From positions 7,235,501-7,299,500 of the forward strand of contig NZ_CP062229.1 in NCBI RefSeq assembly GCF_024707545.1: a stretch of 64,000 bases of DNA, given 5' to 3'. A model generated the notes under the pieces. It saw nothing but the letters and a program-made list of their open reading frames with translations, did no database searches and was not told where the DNA came from. This document shows, piece after piece, positions 36,868-46,415 of the stretch; positions within the stretch are counted from its first letter, which is position 1, and each line of letters opens with the position of its first letter. The DNA comes from Mesorhizobium onobrychidis. GTDB lineage: Bacteria; Pseudomonadota; Alphaproteobacteria; Rhizobiales; Rhizobiaceae. Both the position numbers and the translations under genes were made by a program.

Positions 36868-37716
36868 GTGGCAATTCGGTGGATATCCGTCGTCTTGATG
36901 CTGTCAATGACGGGGGCACAGTGGCTCACGGCAGCGCGTGCCGCGGAGCCGCAAGTGCCGGTGCTGTGGGATGCAAAGGAGCGGCTGCCGAAGCCTGACC
37001 TTTCCGCGCTGCCGCGTCTGAGATTCCTGACCACCACTGATTTCCCGCCGTTCAACTTCCTCGACGGGGCAGGCCGCTTGTCCGGCTTCCACGTCGATCT
37101 GGCGCGCGCCATCTGCGACGAACTCGGCGTCGCGGAAAAATGCCAGATCCAGGCGCTGCCCTGGGCCGAGCTCGAAGGAGCGCTGCAGAAGGGCGAGGGC
37201 GAAGCAATCATTGCCGGCATCGCCGCCACGCCGGAGTCGCGGTCGAAGTACGCCTTCTCCCGTTCCTACCTGCAGTTTCCTGCGCGCTTCATCATGCCGA
37301 AGACAAAGGCGCTCGCGGAACCGATCTTCGACAGACTGCGCGGCAGGCGCGTCGGCGTGATCGCCGGCTCCGCGCATGAGCGGATGCTGCGCGAATATTT
37401 CGGCACCGTTCAGGTCGTCCCCTTCGACCGGCCGGAAGAACTCTATGATGATCTCAAGGCCGGCAAGGTCGACGCCGCCTTCGGCGACGGCATGCGCTTC
37501 GCCTTCTGGCTGGGCGGTTCGGATGCCGCAGCATGCTGCCGCTTTGCCGGCGGACCGTATCTGGCGCCAGAATATCTGGGCTCGGGCATGGCCATCGCCA
37601 CCAGGGCCAACGATCCGGCGCTGGCCGCAGCGTTCGACTACGCACTGCAGGAGATTTCGGTGAAAGGCGTCTTCGCCGAATTCTATCTGCGCTATTTCCC
37701 GGTCAGTTTTTTCTGA
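36868..37716 (+). CDS. Transporter substrate-binding domain protein (orphan)
   Basis: 282 residues from a GTG preceded by GGCGGAG. Signal peptide WISVVLMLSMTGAQWLTAAR ends near ARAAEP. The solute-binding fold is seen in LRFLTTTDFPPFNFLDGAGR, LSGFHVDLARAICDELGV, WAELEGALQKGEGEAIIAGI and DDLKAGKVDAAFGDGMRFAF. The cysteine pair AACC in the hinge is unusual. No permease or ATPase lies near, so the ligand is unknown and it may serve another system. It is divergent from luxR. Confidence 0.85.
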   Translation: MAIRWISVVLMLSMTGAQWLTAARAAEPQVPVLWDAKERLPKPDLSALPRLRFLTTTDFPPFNFLDGAGRLSGFHVDLARAICDELGVAEKCQIQALPWAELEGALQKGEGEAIIAGIAATPESRSKYAFSRSYLQFPARFIMPKTKALAEPIFDRLRGRRVGVIAGSAHERMLREYFGTVQVVPFDRPEELYDDLKAGKVDAAFGDGMRFAFWLGGSDAAACCRFAGGPYLAPEYLGSGMAIATRANDPALAAAFDYALQEISVKGVFAEFYLRYFPVSFF

Positions 37717-37756
37717 TCCGGTCCGGTCAGCTTCTTCTGACCCTTCAGGGCGCCGA

Positions 37757-38167
37757 TCAAGTCAGCGTGCGAAGGCGGGCCTTGGCGGCGCGGGCGATGG
37801 CGGCCACGGTGAGCGTGTCGAGATCGAGTTGGCGACGGATAAGCTGCAGCACCCTCACCTCCTCCAAGCGCATTTCGAGGTCGACGGCGGCAACCTCGAA
37901 GGCTGCGGCATAGGCGGTATCAAGCAGGCGTTCGGGCAGTGCGTCAGCGACCCGCGCCAAAACACCTTCCAGCCCGTCCTTTTCGTGCAGCATCTTTTGG
38001 CAGTCCTGGGCGACGCCGACCAGCCGGTCATGGTCGAAGTCCTCGAACACCGGCCATGAGCGGACGACGTCGCCGATCCGCGCCAGTTCGACATCGGTCA
38101 TGTCGCGATCGGACGCGGAGGTGATGACCATCAGATAGATCAGGGCTTCATGCGGCGGCAACGACAT
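37757..38167 (-). CDS. TerB family tellurite-resistance-like protein
   Basis: 136 residues, all-helical. It begins MSLPPHEALIYLMVITSASD and continues RDMTDVELARIGDVVRSWPV, with the acidic positions (D21, E27) of the TerB metal-binding fold. The second half contains AAFEVAAVDLEMRLEEVRVL and a C-terminal basic tail. TerB-like domains bind calcium and are linked to stress responses, but a direct role in tellurite resistance is not implied. It is monocistronic and convergent with the preceding binding protein. Confidence 0.8.
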   Translation of the reverse strand: MSLPPHEALIYLMVITSASDRDMTDVELARIGDVVRSWPVFEDFDHDRLVGVAQDCQKMLHEKDGLEGVLARVADALPERLLDTAYAAAFEVAAVDLEMRLEEVRVLQLIRRQLDLDTLTVAAIARAAKARLRTLT

Positions 38168-38337
38168 TAAAAACTCCTCAAACGGGCTCCGAAGTTAGGA
38201 ACGCGGCACCGACGCCGCAAGGAAAAAGAGCCGCGATCGTTGACGCCCACGGCAGGCACGCCTAGAGACCGGTTGAAAAAGCCTCTTCCGGCCCCCTTTT
38301 TGCGGCGATGCCGGCGAACAGTTTGGAAAACAGTGAC

Positions 38338-39987
38338 ATGGCGGGATCAAACATCATCGATCTCAATCCCGAGGTGCTTGCGGCAGCGGCCGAAAGCAAG
38401 GCGTGGCCGTTCGAGGAAGCCAGGAAGATCGTCGAGCGCTACAAAGGCACTGACTTTCCCGAGACCGTACTGTTTGAGACCGGCTACGGTCCGTCGGGGC
38501 TGCCGCACATCGGTACTTTCGGCGAGGTCGCACGCACCTCGATGGTGCGCCACGCCTTCCGCGTCCTCACCCGGGACACGGTCAAGACCAAGATATTGTG
38601 CTTTTCCGACGACATGGACGGCATGCGCAAGATTCCGGACAGCGTCCCCGATCGCGCCGCACTCGAGCCGCACCTGCACAAGCCGCTCTCGTCCGTCCCC
38701 AATCCTTTCGGCGGCGACTATACGAGCTTCGCAGACCACAACAACGCAATGCTTTGCCGTTTCCTGGACACGTTCGGCTTCGACTACGAGTTCGCCAGCG
38801 CGACGGAATACTACAAGGCTGGCCGTTTCGACGACGTTCTGCTGCGCGCTGCCGAACGTTTCGATAAGATTATGGACGTGATGCTGCCGACGCTCGGAGA
38901 GGAGCGTCAGACGACCTACAGTCCGTTCTTGCCGATTTCCCCCAAAAGTGGCCGCGTGCTTTACGTCCCCATGAAGCATGTCGACGCCAAGGCCGGCACT
39001 ATCACCTTCGATGATGACGGCACCGAAACCACGCTGCCCATAACCGGCGGCAGGGTGAAGCTGCAGTGGAAGCCGGATTTCGGCATGCGCTGGGCGGCGC
39101 TCGGCGTCGATTTCGAAATGTTCGGCAAAGATCACCAGACGAATGCGGTGATCTACGACCGTATCTGCAATATCCTGGGCGGGCGCGCGCCCGAGCATTT
39201 CGTCTATGAGCTGTTCCTGGACGAGAACGGCCAGAAGATTTCGAAGTCGAAGGGCAACGGACTGACCATAGACGAGTGGCTGACCTACGCGCCGACCGAA
39301 AGCCTCGAGCTCTACATGTACCAGCGGCCGCGGCAGGCCAAGAAGCTCTATTTCGACGTCATTCCGAAGGCGGTGGACGAGTATTACGCCTTTCTGTCCG
39401 CCTATCGCCGGCAGGAGTGGAAGGAGCGGCTGGGAAATCCCGTCTGGCACATGCATGACGGTAACCCGCCTGTCGTCGACCTGCCGGTGTCGTTCGCGCT
39501 GCTGCTCAATTTGGTCAGTGCCTCGAACGCCCAGAACAAGGACGTGCTGTGGGGGTTCATTTCGCGCCACACATCAGGCGTGACGCCGAAGACCCATCCC
39601 GAGCTCGACCGGCTGGCCGAGTATGCAATCCGCTATTTCGACGATTTCGTGAAGCCGGCTAAGGTGTACCGGGCCGCCGACGCGGTCGAGCGCGAGGCGC
39701 TGACGAAACTCTCCGAGGCGCTCGCCGCGTTGCCGCCAGATGCCGATGGCGAGGTGATCCAGAATGCCGCCCTCAACGTTGCGCGCAAGATCGAACGCTA
39801 TCAGGACCGTTCGAAGCAGAGCCCGGAAGGCGGACCGGGCGTCTCCGTCGCCTTTTTCCAGATGATCTACCAGGTGCTGATCGGACAGGAGCGCGGCCCG
39901 CGCTTCGGTTCCTTCGCCGCGCTCTACGGCATCGCAGAAACGCGCACGCTCATTCAGAAGGCGCTGGCTGGTCAGCTGGCGGCGTAG
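38338..39987 (+). CDS. lysS: Lysyl-tRNA synthetase, class I
   Basis: 549 residues of the archaeal-type class I enzyme, which is standard in alphaproteobacteria. HIGH-type motif [19 protein letters not shown] and KMSKS-type motif [18 protein letters not shown] are present. It charges tRNA-Lys. The ATG at 38338 gives the conserved start [20 protein letters not shown]; an ATG at 38308 is in frame. The last 38 bases overlap the end of the convergent nuclease-like gene. Confidence 0.95.
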   Translation: MAGSNIIDLNPEVLAAAAESKAWPFEEARKIVERYKGTDFPETVLFETGYGPSGLPHIGTFGEVARTSMVRHAFRVLTRDTVKTKILCFSDDMDGMRKIPDSVPDRAALEPHLHKPLSSVPNPFGGDYTSFADHNNAMLCRFLDTFGFDYEFASATEYYKAGRFDDVLLRAAERFDKIMDVMLPTLGEERQTTYSPFLPISPKSGRVLYVPMKHVDAKAGTITFDDDGTETTLPITGGRVKLQWKPDFGMRWAALGVDFEMFGKDHQTNAVIYDRICNILGGRAPEHFVYELFLDENGQKISKSKGNGLTIDEWLTYAPTESLELYMYQRPRQAKKLYFDVIPKAVDEYYAFLSAYRRQEWKERLGNPVWHMHDGNPPVVDLPVSFALLLNLVSASNAQNKDVLWGFISRHTSGVTPKTHPELDRLAEYAIRYFDDFVKPAKVYRAADAVEREALTKLSEALAALPPDADGEVIQNAALNVARKIERYQDRSKQSPEGGPGVSVAFFQMIYQVLIGQERGPRFGSFAALYGIAETRTLIQKALAGQLAA

Positions 39988-40798
39988 CCGTCGTCTCGGT
40001 TGGCGGTGTAGCCGTCGCCGACGGATCGAGAATCGGCTGCGTCGGCTGCGCTGCCGCGACAGGGGCTGGTGCCGGAGGCAGGCCGGAGAGACTGGGCGCC
40101 GGCCCGAAAATGCCCTTCCTCGCCGTACGCGCCTTCTCGCCGGCCTCGACGTAAGGGCCACCCTTGGCTGCGCGCGCCCAGCCGTTTTCGATCAACCACT
40201 GACCGACATCCTGGTTGCCAACGCGGCATTCAGCGGCGATCAGGTCGCGGCCGCCTTCGGGCGGCACCGCGCAAACCACCGCCCGGCCGCGCAGGAAAGC
40301 ACGGAACGCCGTTCGCGCCCGGCTGCCGCACGTCCAGGATTTGCCGCCGTCGGCGCAAGTCTCGTCCTGCCTGACGATGTCGATACCCGAAATCGCGACC
40401 GAGTAGCCCTTGGCCTGGATCACACCGGCGGCAGTTGCAATCGGCTGGAACAGTTTTGTCCCGTTCCAGTCGTCGGGCATTTTCGATTTGGGCGGTCTGG
40501 CCAGCGCCAGATCACTCAGCGGCGCGCGCGGCTCGACCCGTTCAAGCTCTTCGGGTTGAAGCTGCGGCGGCGCGACGACCTCGGGATCGATGGCTGTGGA
40601 ATGCGCCTCCGGCCTCGCCGCCTTGGGTCGCGGGATCGCTGATGTGGCAGGCGCTTCGGATTGCGCCGCCATGCCGGCCTGCGCTCGAGCTGCGACACGG
40701 CCGTTTTCGTCGTGCAGCACGGCGCGGCCGCCGGCGGTGATCGCGGCCCCCATCACCAGGATCGTCAACACCGCAGCGGCTGCATGAAACGGGCGCAC
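39950..40798 (-). CDS. Thermonuclease-like (SNase fold) membrane-anchored protein
   Basis: 282 residues from a GTG start. A single N-terminal hydrophobic segment ([20 protein letters not shown]) is followed by a 70-residue proline- and alanine-rich linker and then an SNase-like domain with [36 protein letters not shown] and [20 protein letters not shown]. The positions of the SNase catalytic Arg and Glu appear changed, so nuclease activity is doubtful. A 40-residue Pro-Thr-rich tail overlaps the lysS end. It begins 9 bases after the S24 repressor stop, so it shares its mRNA. Confidence 0.8.
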   Translation of the reverse strand: MRPFHAAAAVLTILVMGAAITAGGRAVLHDENGRVAARAQAGMAAQSEAPATSAIPRPKAARPEAHSTAIDPEVVAPPQLQPEELERVEPRAPLSDLALARPPKSKMPDDWNGTKLFQPIATAAGVIQAKGYSVAISGIDIVRQDETCADGGKSWTCGSRARTAFRAFLRGRAVVCAVPPEGGRDLIAAECRVGNQDVGQWLIENGWARAAKGGPYVEAGEKARTARKGIFGPAPSLSGLPPAPAPVAAAQPTQPILDPSATATPPTETTATPPADQPAPSE

Positions 40799-40807
40799 CG
40801 GCGGCCC

Positions 40808-41458
40808 TTACTGGCTTGCCCAGACAATCCGCGCCACCCATTCGACATCGCGCATGGGGATGTCGCGGTCCGGGTGATCGGGATTGAGCGAGACCAGCAT
40901 GATCGACTTCGCCGTCTGACGGTCCAGCACCTTGGCCATGACCTCGCCGGCATTGGTCTTGACGACGACCCGGTCGCCCTTGCGGGTGGCAGCGCCCGGC
41001 TCGACGATCAGCACGTCGCCGTTGCGATAGAGCGGCAGCATGGAATCGCCCTGGACCTGCAGCGCATAGGAGGTTCCGGTCGCCTGTGCCGGAAGCTCGA
41101 TCAGGTCCCAGCCCTGCCCCGCCGGAAAGCCGGCATCATCGAAGAAACCGCCGGCGCCGGCCTGGGCGAAGCCGAGCAGCGGCACCGAAGACCTCTGTGC
41201 GGGCAGGGGTCCTGGGCCGGGCTTGCCGCGGCCTTCGACGAGTCCCGTGAATTCGTCGAGCGAGGCGCCCGTCGCCTCGATGATCTTGGCCAGCGATTCG
41301 GTCGACGGCCAGCGCGGCCGCCCGTCCGAGGACAACCGCTTCGACTTGTTGAAGGCGGTCGAATCGAGGCCCGCACGCTTCGCCAGCCCCGAGGCCGAGA
41401 GCGAATAACGCTCGGCGAGAGCATCGATTGCGGCCCATACGCGGTCATGCGAGAGCAC
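40808..41458 (-). CDS. S24 family peptidase / LexA-like transcriptional repressor
   Basis: 216 residues from a GTG start with GGAG. An N-terminal helix-turn-helix (SLSASGLAKRAGLDSTAFNK) is joined to an S24 self-cleaving domain. The cleavage-site-like sequence is GFAQAGAGGFFDDA, the nucleophile lies in QVQGDSMLPLYRNGD and the lysine in VVVKTNAGEVMAKVL. Such proteins cleave themselves, usually when stimulated by RecA or stress, and derepress their target. An inverted repeat AGAACAG-N15-CTGTTCT directly upstream is its likely own operator. No phage genes are nearby. Confidence 0.88.
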   Translation of the reverse strand: MLSHDRVWAAIDALAERYSLSASGLAKRAGLDSTAFNKSKRLSSDGRPRWPSTESLAKIIEATGASLDEFTGLVEGRGKPGPGPLPAQRSSVPLLGFAQAGAGGFFDDAGFPAGQGWDLIELPAQATGTSYALQVQGDSMLPLYRNGDVLIVEPGAATRKGDRVVVKTNAGEVMAKVLDRQTAKSIMLVSLNPDHPDRDIPMRDVEWVARIVWASQ

Positions 41459-41472
41459 TTTTGCTCTCCTTC

Positions 41473-41501
41473 AGAACAGGAAAAAATACCTTCTCTGTTC
41501 T
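41473..41501. promoter_or_regulatory. Candidate operator of the S24 repressor
   Basis: Perfect seven-base inverted repeat AGAACAG and CTGTTCT with 15 bases between, directly before the repressor's ribosome site. It is related to, but longer-spaced than, alphaproteobacterial LexA boxes (GTTC-N7-GTTC or GAAC-N7-GTTC). Confidence 0.55.
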
Positions 41502-41539
41502 AACCGGTGGCCGCGATCTTGTCCACCAAGAAGGCGGCG

Positions 41540-43759
41540 TCACGCCGCCTTCTTGGCCTCGCTCCTGGCATAGGGATCGAAGCGTTCGTAGAAAGTCTCG
41601 CCCTTTTCCGCCATGTCGAGCAGGAGCTTCGGCGCCTTGAACTCGGCGCCGTACTTCTTCTGCAGACCCTTGGCGATCTTGACGAATTTCTTTGCGCCGA
41701 TGCCGTCGATGTAGGACAGCACGCCGCCGGTAAAGGGCGCGAAGCCGAAAGCGAGGATCGAGCCGACATCGGCTTCGCGCGGATCGGTGACGATGCCCTC
41801 CTGCATCACCCGGGCCGCCTCCAATGCAATGGTGACCAGGAGCCGCTGCTTCAGTTCCTCATAGTCGACCTTTTCAGGCGCCAACTGCGGATAGAGATCC
41901 TTCAGACCCGGCCACAACTTCTTCTTGGCAGGCTTTTGCGGATAGTCGTAAAAACCCTTGCCGTTCTTGCGGCCAAAGCGGCCATGACTATCGACCAGCG
42001 TGTTGATCAGCGCCATCTGCTTCGGGTCGACCGCGTTTTCGCCGAGATCGCGCATGGTCTGCTTCATGATCTTCTGCGCGAGGTCGATCGCCGTTTCGTC
42101 CGTGAGCGCCAGAGGACCGACCGGCATGCCGGCGGCCTTCGCCGCATTCTCGATCATCGGCGCCGGAACGCCCTCGATGAGCATCTTGTAGGCTTCCGAC
42201 ATATAGCGCAGCACGCAGCGGTTGACGTAGAAGCCTCGCGTGTCGTTGACGACGATCGGCGTCTTCTTGATGGCGCGGACGAAGTCGATCGCGGTGGCCA
42301 GCGCCTTGTCGCCCGTCTTCTTGCCCAAAATGATCTCGACCAGCATCATCTTGTCGACCGGCGAGAAGAAATGGATGCCGATGAAATTCTTCGGCCGCGC
42401 TGAATTCTTCGCCAGCGACGTGATCGGGATGGTAGACGTATTCGAGGCGAAGACCGCCGCCGGCTTCAGCATGGCCTCCGCCTTTTCGGTGGCGTCCTTC
42501 TTGACGCCCGAATCCTCGAACACCGCCTCGATCACCAGGTCGCAGCCTGCGAGGTCGGCATAGTCGGCCGTCGGCGTGATCAGCGACAGCAGCCTGTCCT
42601 TGTCCTCCGGCTTGGCGCGGCCCTTCCTGACCTGATCCGAGATCAGGCTGTCCGAATGCGCCTTGCCCTTGGCGGCAGCTTCCATGTCGCGGTCGAGCAG
42701 CGCCACCGGAATGCCGGCCCTGGCCGTAACATAGGCGATGCCGGCGCCCATGAAACCGGCGCCGAGCACGCCGATCTTCTTGAACTTGGTTTCCGGCGCG
42801 CCGGCCGGGCGGCGAGCACCCTTGTTCAGTTCCTGCAGCGACACGAACAGCGAGCGGATCATCGCCGCCGCTTCTCTTGTCTGCATGATCTCGGTGAAAT
42901 AGCGCTGCTCGATGCGCAAAGCGGTGTCGAACGGCACCAGCAGGCCTTCATAGACGCATTTCAGGATGGCGGCGGCGGCAGGATAGTTGCCATAGGTCTC
43001 GCGACGCAGGATGGCGATTGCCGGTGGCCACAGATTGGCGCCGGCCACCGAATAGATCGGGCCGCCGGGCAGCTTGAAGCCCTTCTCGTCCCACGGCGCC
43101 ACCGGCTTCAAGCCATTTTTGATCATGGCTTTGGCGGTTTCGACCAGCTTTTGCGGCTCGGCGATCTCGTGGATCAGGCCCATCGACTTGGCCTTCTGCG
43201 GCGACAGCGTCTGGCCGGAGGTCAGCATCTGCAGCGCCTGCTGCTGGTCGGTTAGCCGCGGCACGCGCTGGGTGCCGCCGGCGCCTGGGAAAATGCCGAT
43301 CTTCACTTCGGGGAGCGCCATCCTGACCTTGTCGGAATCGGCCGCGACACGACCATGGCAAGCGAGCGACAGCTCGAACGCGCCGCCCATGCAGGTGCCG
43401 TTGATCGCCGACACCCATGGCTTGCCTGAGGTTTCCAGCTTGCGGAACAGGCCGGTCATATAGCCGGCGTTGTCGAACAGCGCCTTGGTCGCCTTGTCCA
43501 GGTCCTTGGCTTTGTCAGCGGCGAAGGTCGCCAACATCTTTTGCAGCATGGTGATGTCGGCGCCGCCCGAGAAACTATCCTTGCCGGAGGTGATCACCGC
43601 CCCCTTTATCGCCGCGTCGCTCGCCACCTTGTCGACAATGGAGTTCAGTTCCAGCATCGCTTCTTCGGTGAAGACGTTCATCGACCGGCCAGGCATGTCC
43701 CAGGTGACCAGCGCGATGCCGTCGGCGTCGATGTCGAGGGTGAAATTGGTATAGCTCAT
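41540..43759 (-). CDS. fadB: Fatty-acid oxidation complex FadB: enoyl-CoA hydratase and 3-hydroxyacyl-CoA dehydrogenase
   Basis: 739 residues. N-terminal hydratase domain has both catalytic glutamates ([11 protein letters not shown] and [18 protein letters not shown]). The dehydrogenase domain begins with the NAD motif [20 protein letters not shown] and has the catalytic His in [18 protein letters not shown]. It performs hydration and oxidation in beta-oxidation. Its start is 14 bases downstream of the fadA stop, so it is the last gene of the operon. Faces the repressor gene. Confidence 0.96.
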   Translation of the reverse strand: MSYTNFTLDIDADGIALVTWDMPGRSMNVFTEEAMLELNSIVDKVASDAAIKGAVITSGKDSFSGGADITMLQKMLATFAADKAKDLDKATKALFDNAGYMTGLFRKLETSGKPWVSAINGTCMGGAFELSLACHGRVAADSDKVRMALPEVKIGIFPGAGGTQRVPRLTDQQQALQMLTSGQTLSPQKAKSMGLIHEIAEPQKLVETAKAMIKNGLKPVAPWDEKGFKLPGGPIYSVAGANLWPPAIAILRRETYGNYPAAAAILKCVYEGLLVPFDTALRIEQRYFTEIMQTREAAAMIRSLFVSLQELNKGARRPAGAPETKFKKIGVLGAGFMGAGIAYVTARAGIPVALLDRDMEAAAKGKAHSDSLISDQVRKGRAKPEDKDRLLSLITPTADYADLAGCDLVIEAVFEDSGVKKDATEKAEAMLKPAAVFASNTSTIPITSLAKNSARPKNFIGIHFFSPVDKMMLVEIILGKKTGDKALATAIDFVRAIKKTPIVVNDTRGFYVNRCVLRYMSEAYKMLIEGVPAPMIENAAKAAGMPVGPLALTDETAIDLAQKIMKQTMRDLGENAVDPKQMALINTLVDSHGRFGRKNGKGFYDYPQKPAKKKLWPGLKDLYPQLAPEKVDYEELKQRLLVTIALEAARVMQEGIVTDPREADVGSILAFGFAPFTGGVLSYIDGIGAKKFVKIAKGLQKKYGAEFKAPKLLLDMAEKGETFYERFDPYARSEAKKAA

Positions 43760-43773
43760 CGGTCTCTCTCCCG

Positions 43774-44982
43774 TCAGACGCGTTCGATGATCGTTGCGGT
43801 GCCCATGCCGGCGCCGATGCAGAGCGTCACCAGCGCGGTATCGAGGTCGCGACGCTCAAGTTCGTCCAGCACCGTTCCGAAGATCATCGCACCCGTGGCG
43901 CCGAGCGGATGGCCCATGGCGATGGCGCCGCCATTGACGTTGATCCTGTCGTGCGAAATATCGAAAGCCTGCATGTAGCGCAGCACCACCGAGGCGAAAG
44001 CCTCGTTGAGCTCGAACAGATCGATGTCCGACAGCTTCATCCTGGCGCGCTTCAGCAGCTTCTCGGTCACGTCTACCGGACCGGTCAGCATCAGAACCGG
44101 TTCCGAACCGATATTGGCGAATGCACGGATGCGCGCGCGCGGCTTCAGGCCGATCGTCTTTCCAGCCTTCTTCGAGCCGAGCAGAACGGCCGCCGCGCCG
44201 TCGACGATACCGGACGAATTGCCGGCGTGGTGGACGTGGTTGACCTCTTCCACCTCGGGATGCTTCTGCACCGCGACGGCATCGAAGCCGCCCATTTCGC
44301 CGGGCATGACGAAAGACGGGTTGAGTGCCGCCAGCGACTGCATATCGGTCGCAGGCCGCATGTGCTCATCGTGGTCGAGGATGGTCAGGCCGTTCTGGTC
44401 CTTGATCGAGATCACCGATTTCTTGAAGCGGCCCTCGCCCCAGGCTTTGGCAGCACGCTTCTGGCTCTCGACCGCATAGGCGTCGACGTCGTCGCGCGAA
44501 AAGCCGTATTTCGTGGCGATCAGGTCGGCCGAGATGCCTTGCGGCACGAACCAGCCCGGCAGGCCAACCGAGGGGTCCATGAACCAGGCGCCACCGGATG
44601 CGCCCATGCCGACGCGCGACATCGATTCGACGCCGCCGGCGATGACAATCTCGTCGGCGCCTTGCGCAATTTTGGCTGCGCCGAAATTGATGGCGTCCAG
44701 GCCAGAGGCGCAGAAGCGCGAGATCTGCATGCCGGGCGCTTTCGTGTCGTAGCCCGCCTCGAAGGCGGCGGCGCGCGGAATAACAGACCCCGCCTCGCCC
44801 ACCGGGTCGACGCAACCGAAGATGATGTCGTCGACGGTGCCGGTATCCAGCCCATTGCGGTCGCGGATCGCCTCGAGCACTTTGGCGCCGAGCCGCACCG
44901 CCGGCACCTCGTGCAGCGAGCCATCCTTCTTGCCCCTGCCGCGCGGCGTGCGCACGGCGTCATAGACATAAGCTTCGGCCAT
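43774..44982 (-). CDS. fadA: Acetyl-CoA C-acyltransferase (thiolase) FadA
   Basis: 402 residues. Nucleophilic Cys in [20 protein letters not shown], conserved His in [17 protein letters not shown] and second Cys in [12 protein letters not shown]. It carries out the last, thiolytic step of beta-oxidation. The ATG at 44982 has an AGGAG site; an upstream start near 45030 would overlap the preceding gene. It is 31 bases after the acyl-CoA dehydrogenase stop. Confidence 0.96.
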   Translation of the reverse strand: MAEAYVYDAVRTPRGRGKKDGSLHEVPAVRLGAKVLEAIRDRNGLDTGTVDDIIFGCVDPVGEAGSVIPRAAAFEAGYDTKAPGMQISRFCASGLDAINFGAAKIAQGADEIVIAGGVESMSRVGMGASGGAWFMDPSVGLPGWFVPQGISADLIATKYGFSRDDVDAYAVESQKRAAKAWGEGRFKKSVISIKDQNGLTILDHDEHMRPATDMQSLAALNPSFVMPGEMGGFDAVAVQKHPEVEEVNHVHHAGNSSGIVDGAAAVLLGSKKAGKTIGLKPRARIRAFANIGSEPVLMLTGPVDVTEKLLKRARMKLSDIDLFELNEAFASVVLRYMQAFDISHDRINVNGGAIAMGHPLGATGAMIFGTVLDELERRDLDTALVTLCIGAGMGTATIIERV

Positions 44983-45013
44983 TTTCCTGCTCCTTGGTTT
45001 GCCGAAAAGTCGC

Positions 45014-46183
45014 TCAGAGAGAGCGTCCAATCAGCAATTTCATGATCTCGTTGGTGCCGCCGTAGATACGCTGGACGCGGGCGTCGCGGAACATGCGGGC
45101 GATCGGATACTCATTCATGTAGCCATAGCCGCCATGCAATTGAAGGCATTCGTCGACGACTTTTCCCTGCAGGTCGGACAGCCAGTATTTGGCCATCGAG
45201 GCCGTCACCGGGTCGAGGCCTCCATTGATATGGCGGGCGACGCAGTCATTGTAGAAGACGCGGCCGATGGTCGCTTCGGTCTTCAGTTCGGCCAGCTTGA
45301 ACTGGGTATTCTGGAATTCGATAATCGCTTTGCCGAAGGCTTTGCGCTCCTTGACGTAGTCGATGGTCTGCGCCAGCGCCCGCTCGATCATGGCGATGGC
45401 GCCGGTGCCGATCTGCAGCCGCTCCTGCGGCAATTGTTGCATCAGTTGGACGAAGCCCTGGCCTTCCTCGTGACCGAGCAGATTGGAGGTCGGCACGCGC
45501 ATATCGTTGAAGAACAGTTCCGACGTGTCGTTGGCCTTGAGCCCGATCTTGTCGAGGTTGCGGCCGCGCTCGAACCCTTCCACCTCGTCGGTCTCGACGA
45601 CGATCAGCGAAGTGCCCTTGGCGCCTTTCTCCGGATCGGTCTTGGTGACGATTATGATGAAGTTGGCGAGCTGGCCGTTGGTGATGAAGGTCTTCGAGCC
45701 GTTGACCTTGTATTGGTTGCCATCCTTCTCGGCTCGCGTCTTGACGCCCTGCAGGTCGGAGCCGGCGCCGGGCTCGGTCATGGCGATGGCGCCGATCAAC
45801 TCGCCGGTCGCCAGTTTCGGCAGCCATTTCTTCTTCTGCTCCTCCGAGCCGTAGTGGAGGATGTAAGGGGCGACGATCGAACTATGCAGGCCGATGCCGA
45901 AACCGTCGACGCCGACATGGCCGATCGCCTCGATGATGGCGCTCTCATGCGCGAATGTCCCGCCCGAACCGCCATATTCCTCCGGCATCGAGGCACAGAG
46001 CAGACCGGCCGCACCTGCCTTCAGCCAGCTCTCGCGGTCGACCATCTCGTTCTTCTCGAACTCGTCATAGCGCGGCGCGATCTCTTCCGACATGAAGCGG
46101 TGCGCCATGTCGTAGAGCATGCCCACCTCGTCCGCCGCCCAGGCGGGTTTCGGGAGGCCGAGGATTTCGGCGGGGTTGGTCAT
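45014..46183 (-). CDS. Acyl-CoA dehydrogenase
   Basis: 389 residues, acyl-CoA dehydrogenase fold. FAD and substrate motifs AIAMTEPGAGSDLQGVKTRA, KVNGSKTFITNGQLANFIII and the C-terminal QLHGGYGYMNEYPIARMFRD with the catalytic Glu in IYGGTNEIMKLLIGRSL are clear. It begins with DMAHRFMSEEIAPRYDEFEK. It introduces the first double bond into acyl-CoA. It lies between a RIME-like repeat and fadA, in the same direction. Confidence 0.95.
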   Translation of the reverse strand: MTNPAEILGLPKPAWAADEVGMLYDMAHRFMSEEIAPRYDEFEKNEMVDRESWLKAGAAGLLCASMPEEYGGSGGTFAHESAIIEAIGHVGVDGFGIGLHSSIVAPYILHYGSEEQKKKWLPKLATGELIGAIAMTEPGAGSDLQGVKTRAEKDGNQYKVNGSKTFITNGQLANFIIIVTKTDPEKGAKGTSLIVVETDEVEGFERGRNLDKIGLKANDTSELFFNDMRVPTSNLLGHEEGQGFVQLMQQLPQERLQIGTGAIAMIERALAQTIDYVKERKAFGKAIIEFQNTQFKLAELKTEATIGRVFYNDCVARHINGGLDPVTASMAKYWLSDLQGKVVDECLQLHGGYGYMNEYPIARMFRDARVQRIYGGTNEIMKLLIGRSL

Positions 46184-46203
46184 GCTATTTCTCCCGCGCC
46201 AAC

Positions 46204-46408
46204 GCTCCCCTCCCCCTCGAGGGGAGGGTGGCCGCGAAGCGACCGGGTGGGGTCGCCGGTGGCGTGCTCGATCTTATCTTTTACAACCTGCGCCATATGC
46301 CACGGCATTGCGATTATTCTCCTCCCAAGGCATGTCACCAGTCGGCGCGCTGCACGCAGGACCCCTCCCGGCCCTTCGGGCCAACCTCCCCTCGAGGGGG
46401 AGGGGAAC
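46204..46408. repeat. RIME-like intergenic palindromic element inside the fad cluster
   Basis: Outer arms TCCCCTCCCCCTCGAGGGGA and its reverse complement at 46383-46407 enclose a 150-base centre. The internal parts GCGAAGCGACCGGGTGGGGT and CTCCCGGCCCTTCGGGCCAA form further hairpins. It resembles the element at 20.1 kb in design but with different bases in the arms. It separates the two acyl-CoA dehydrogenase genes. Confidence 0.8.
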
Positions 46409-46415
46409 GTCGAGC

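Noticed and set aside
40808..41501. Prophage remnant around the S24 repressor
   Set aside because: No phage structural, integrase or lysis genes are near; neighbours are housekeeping genes.
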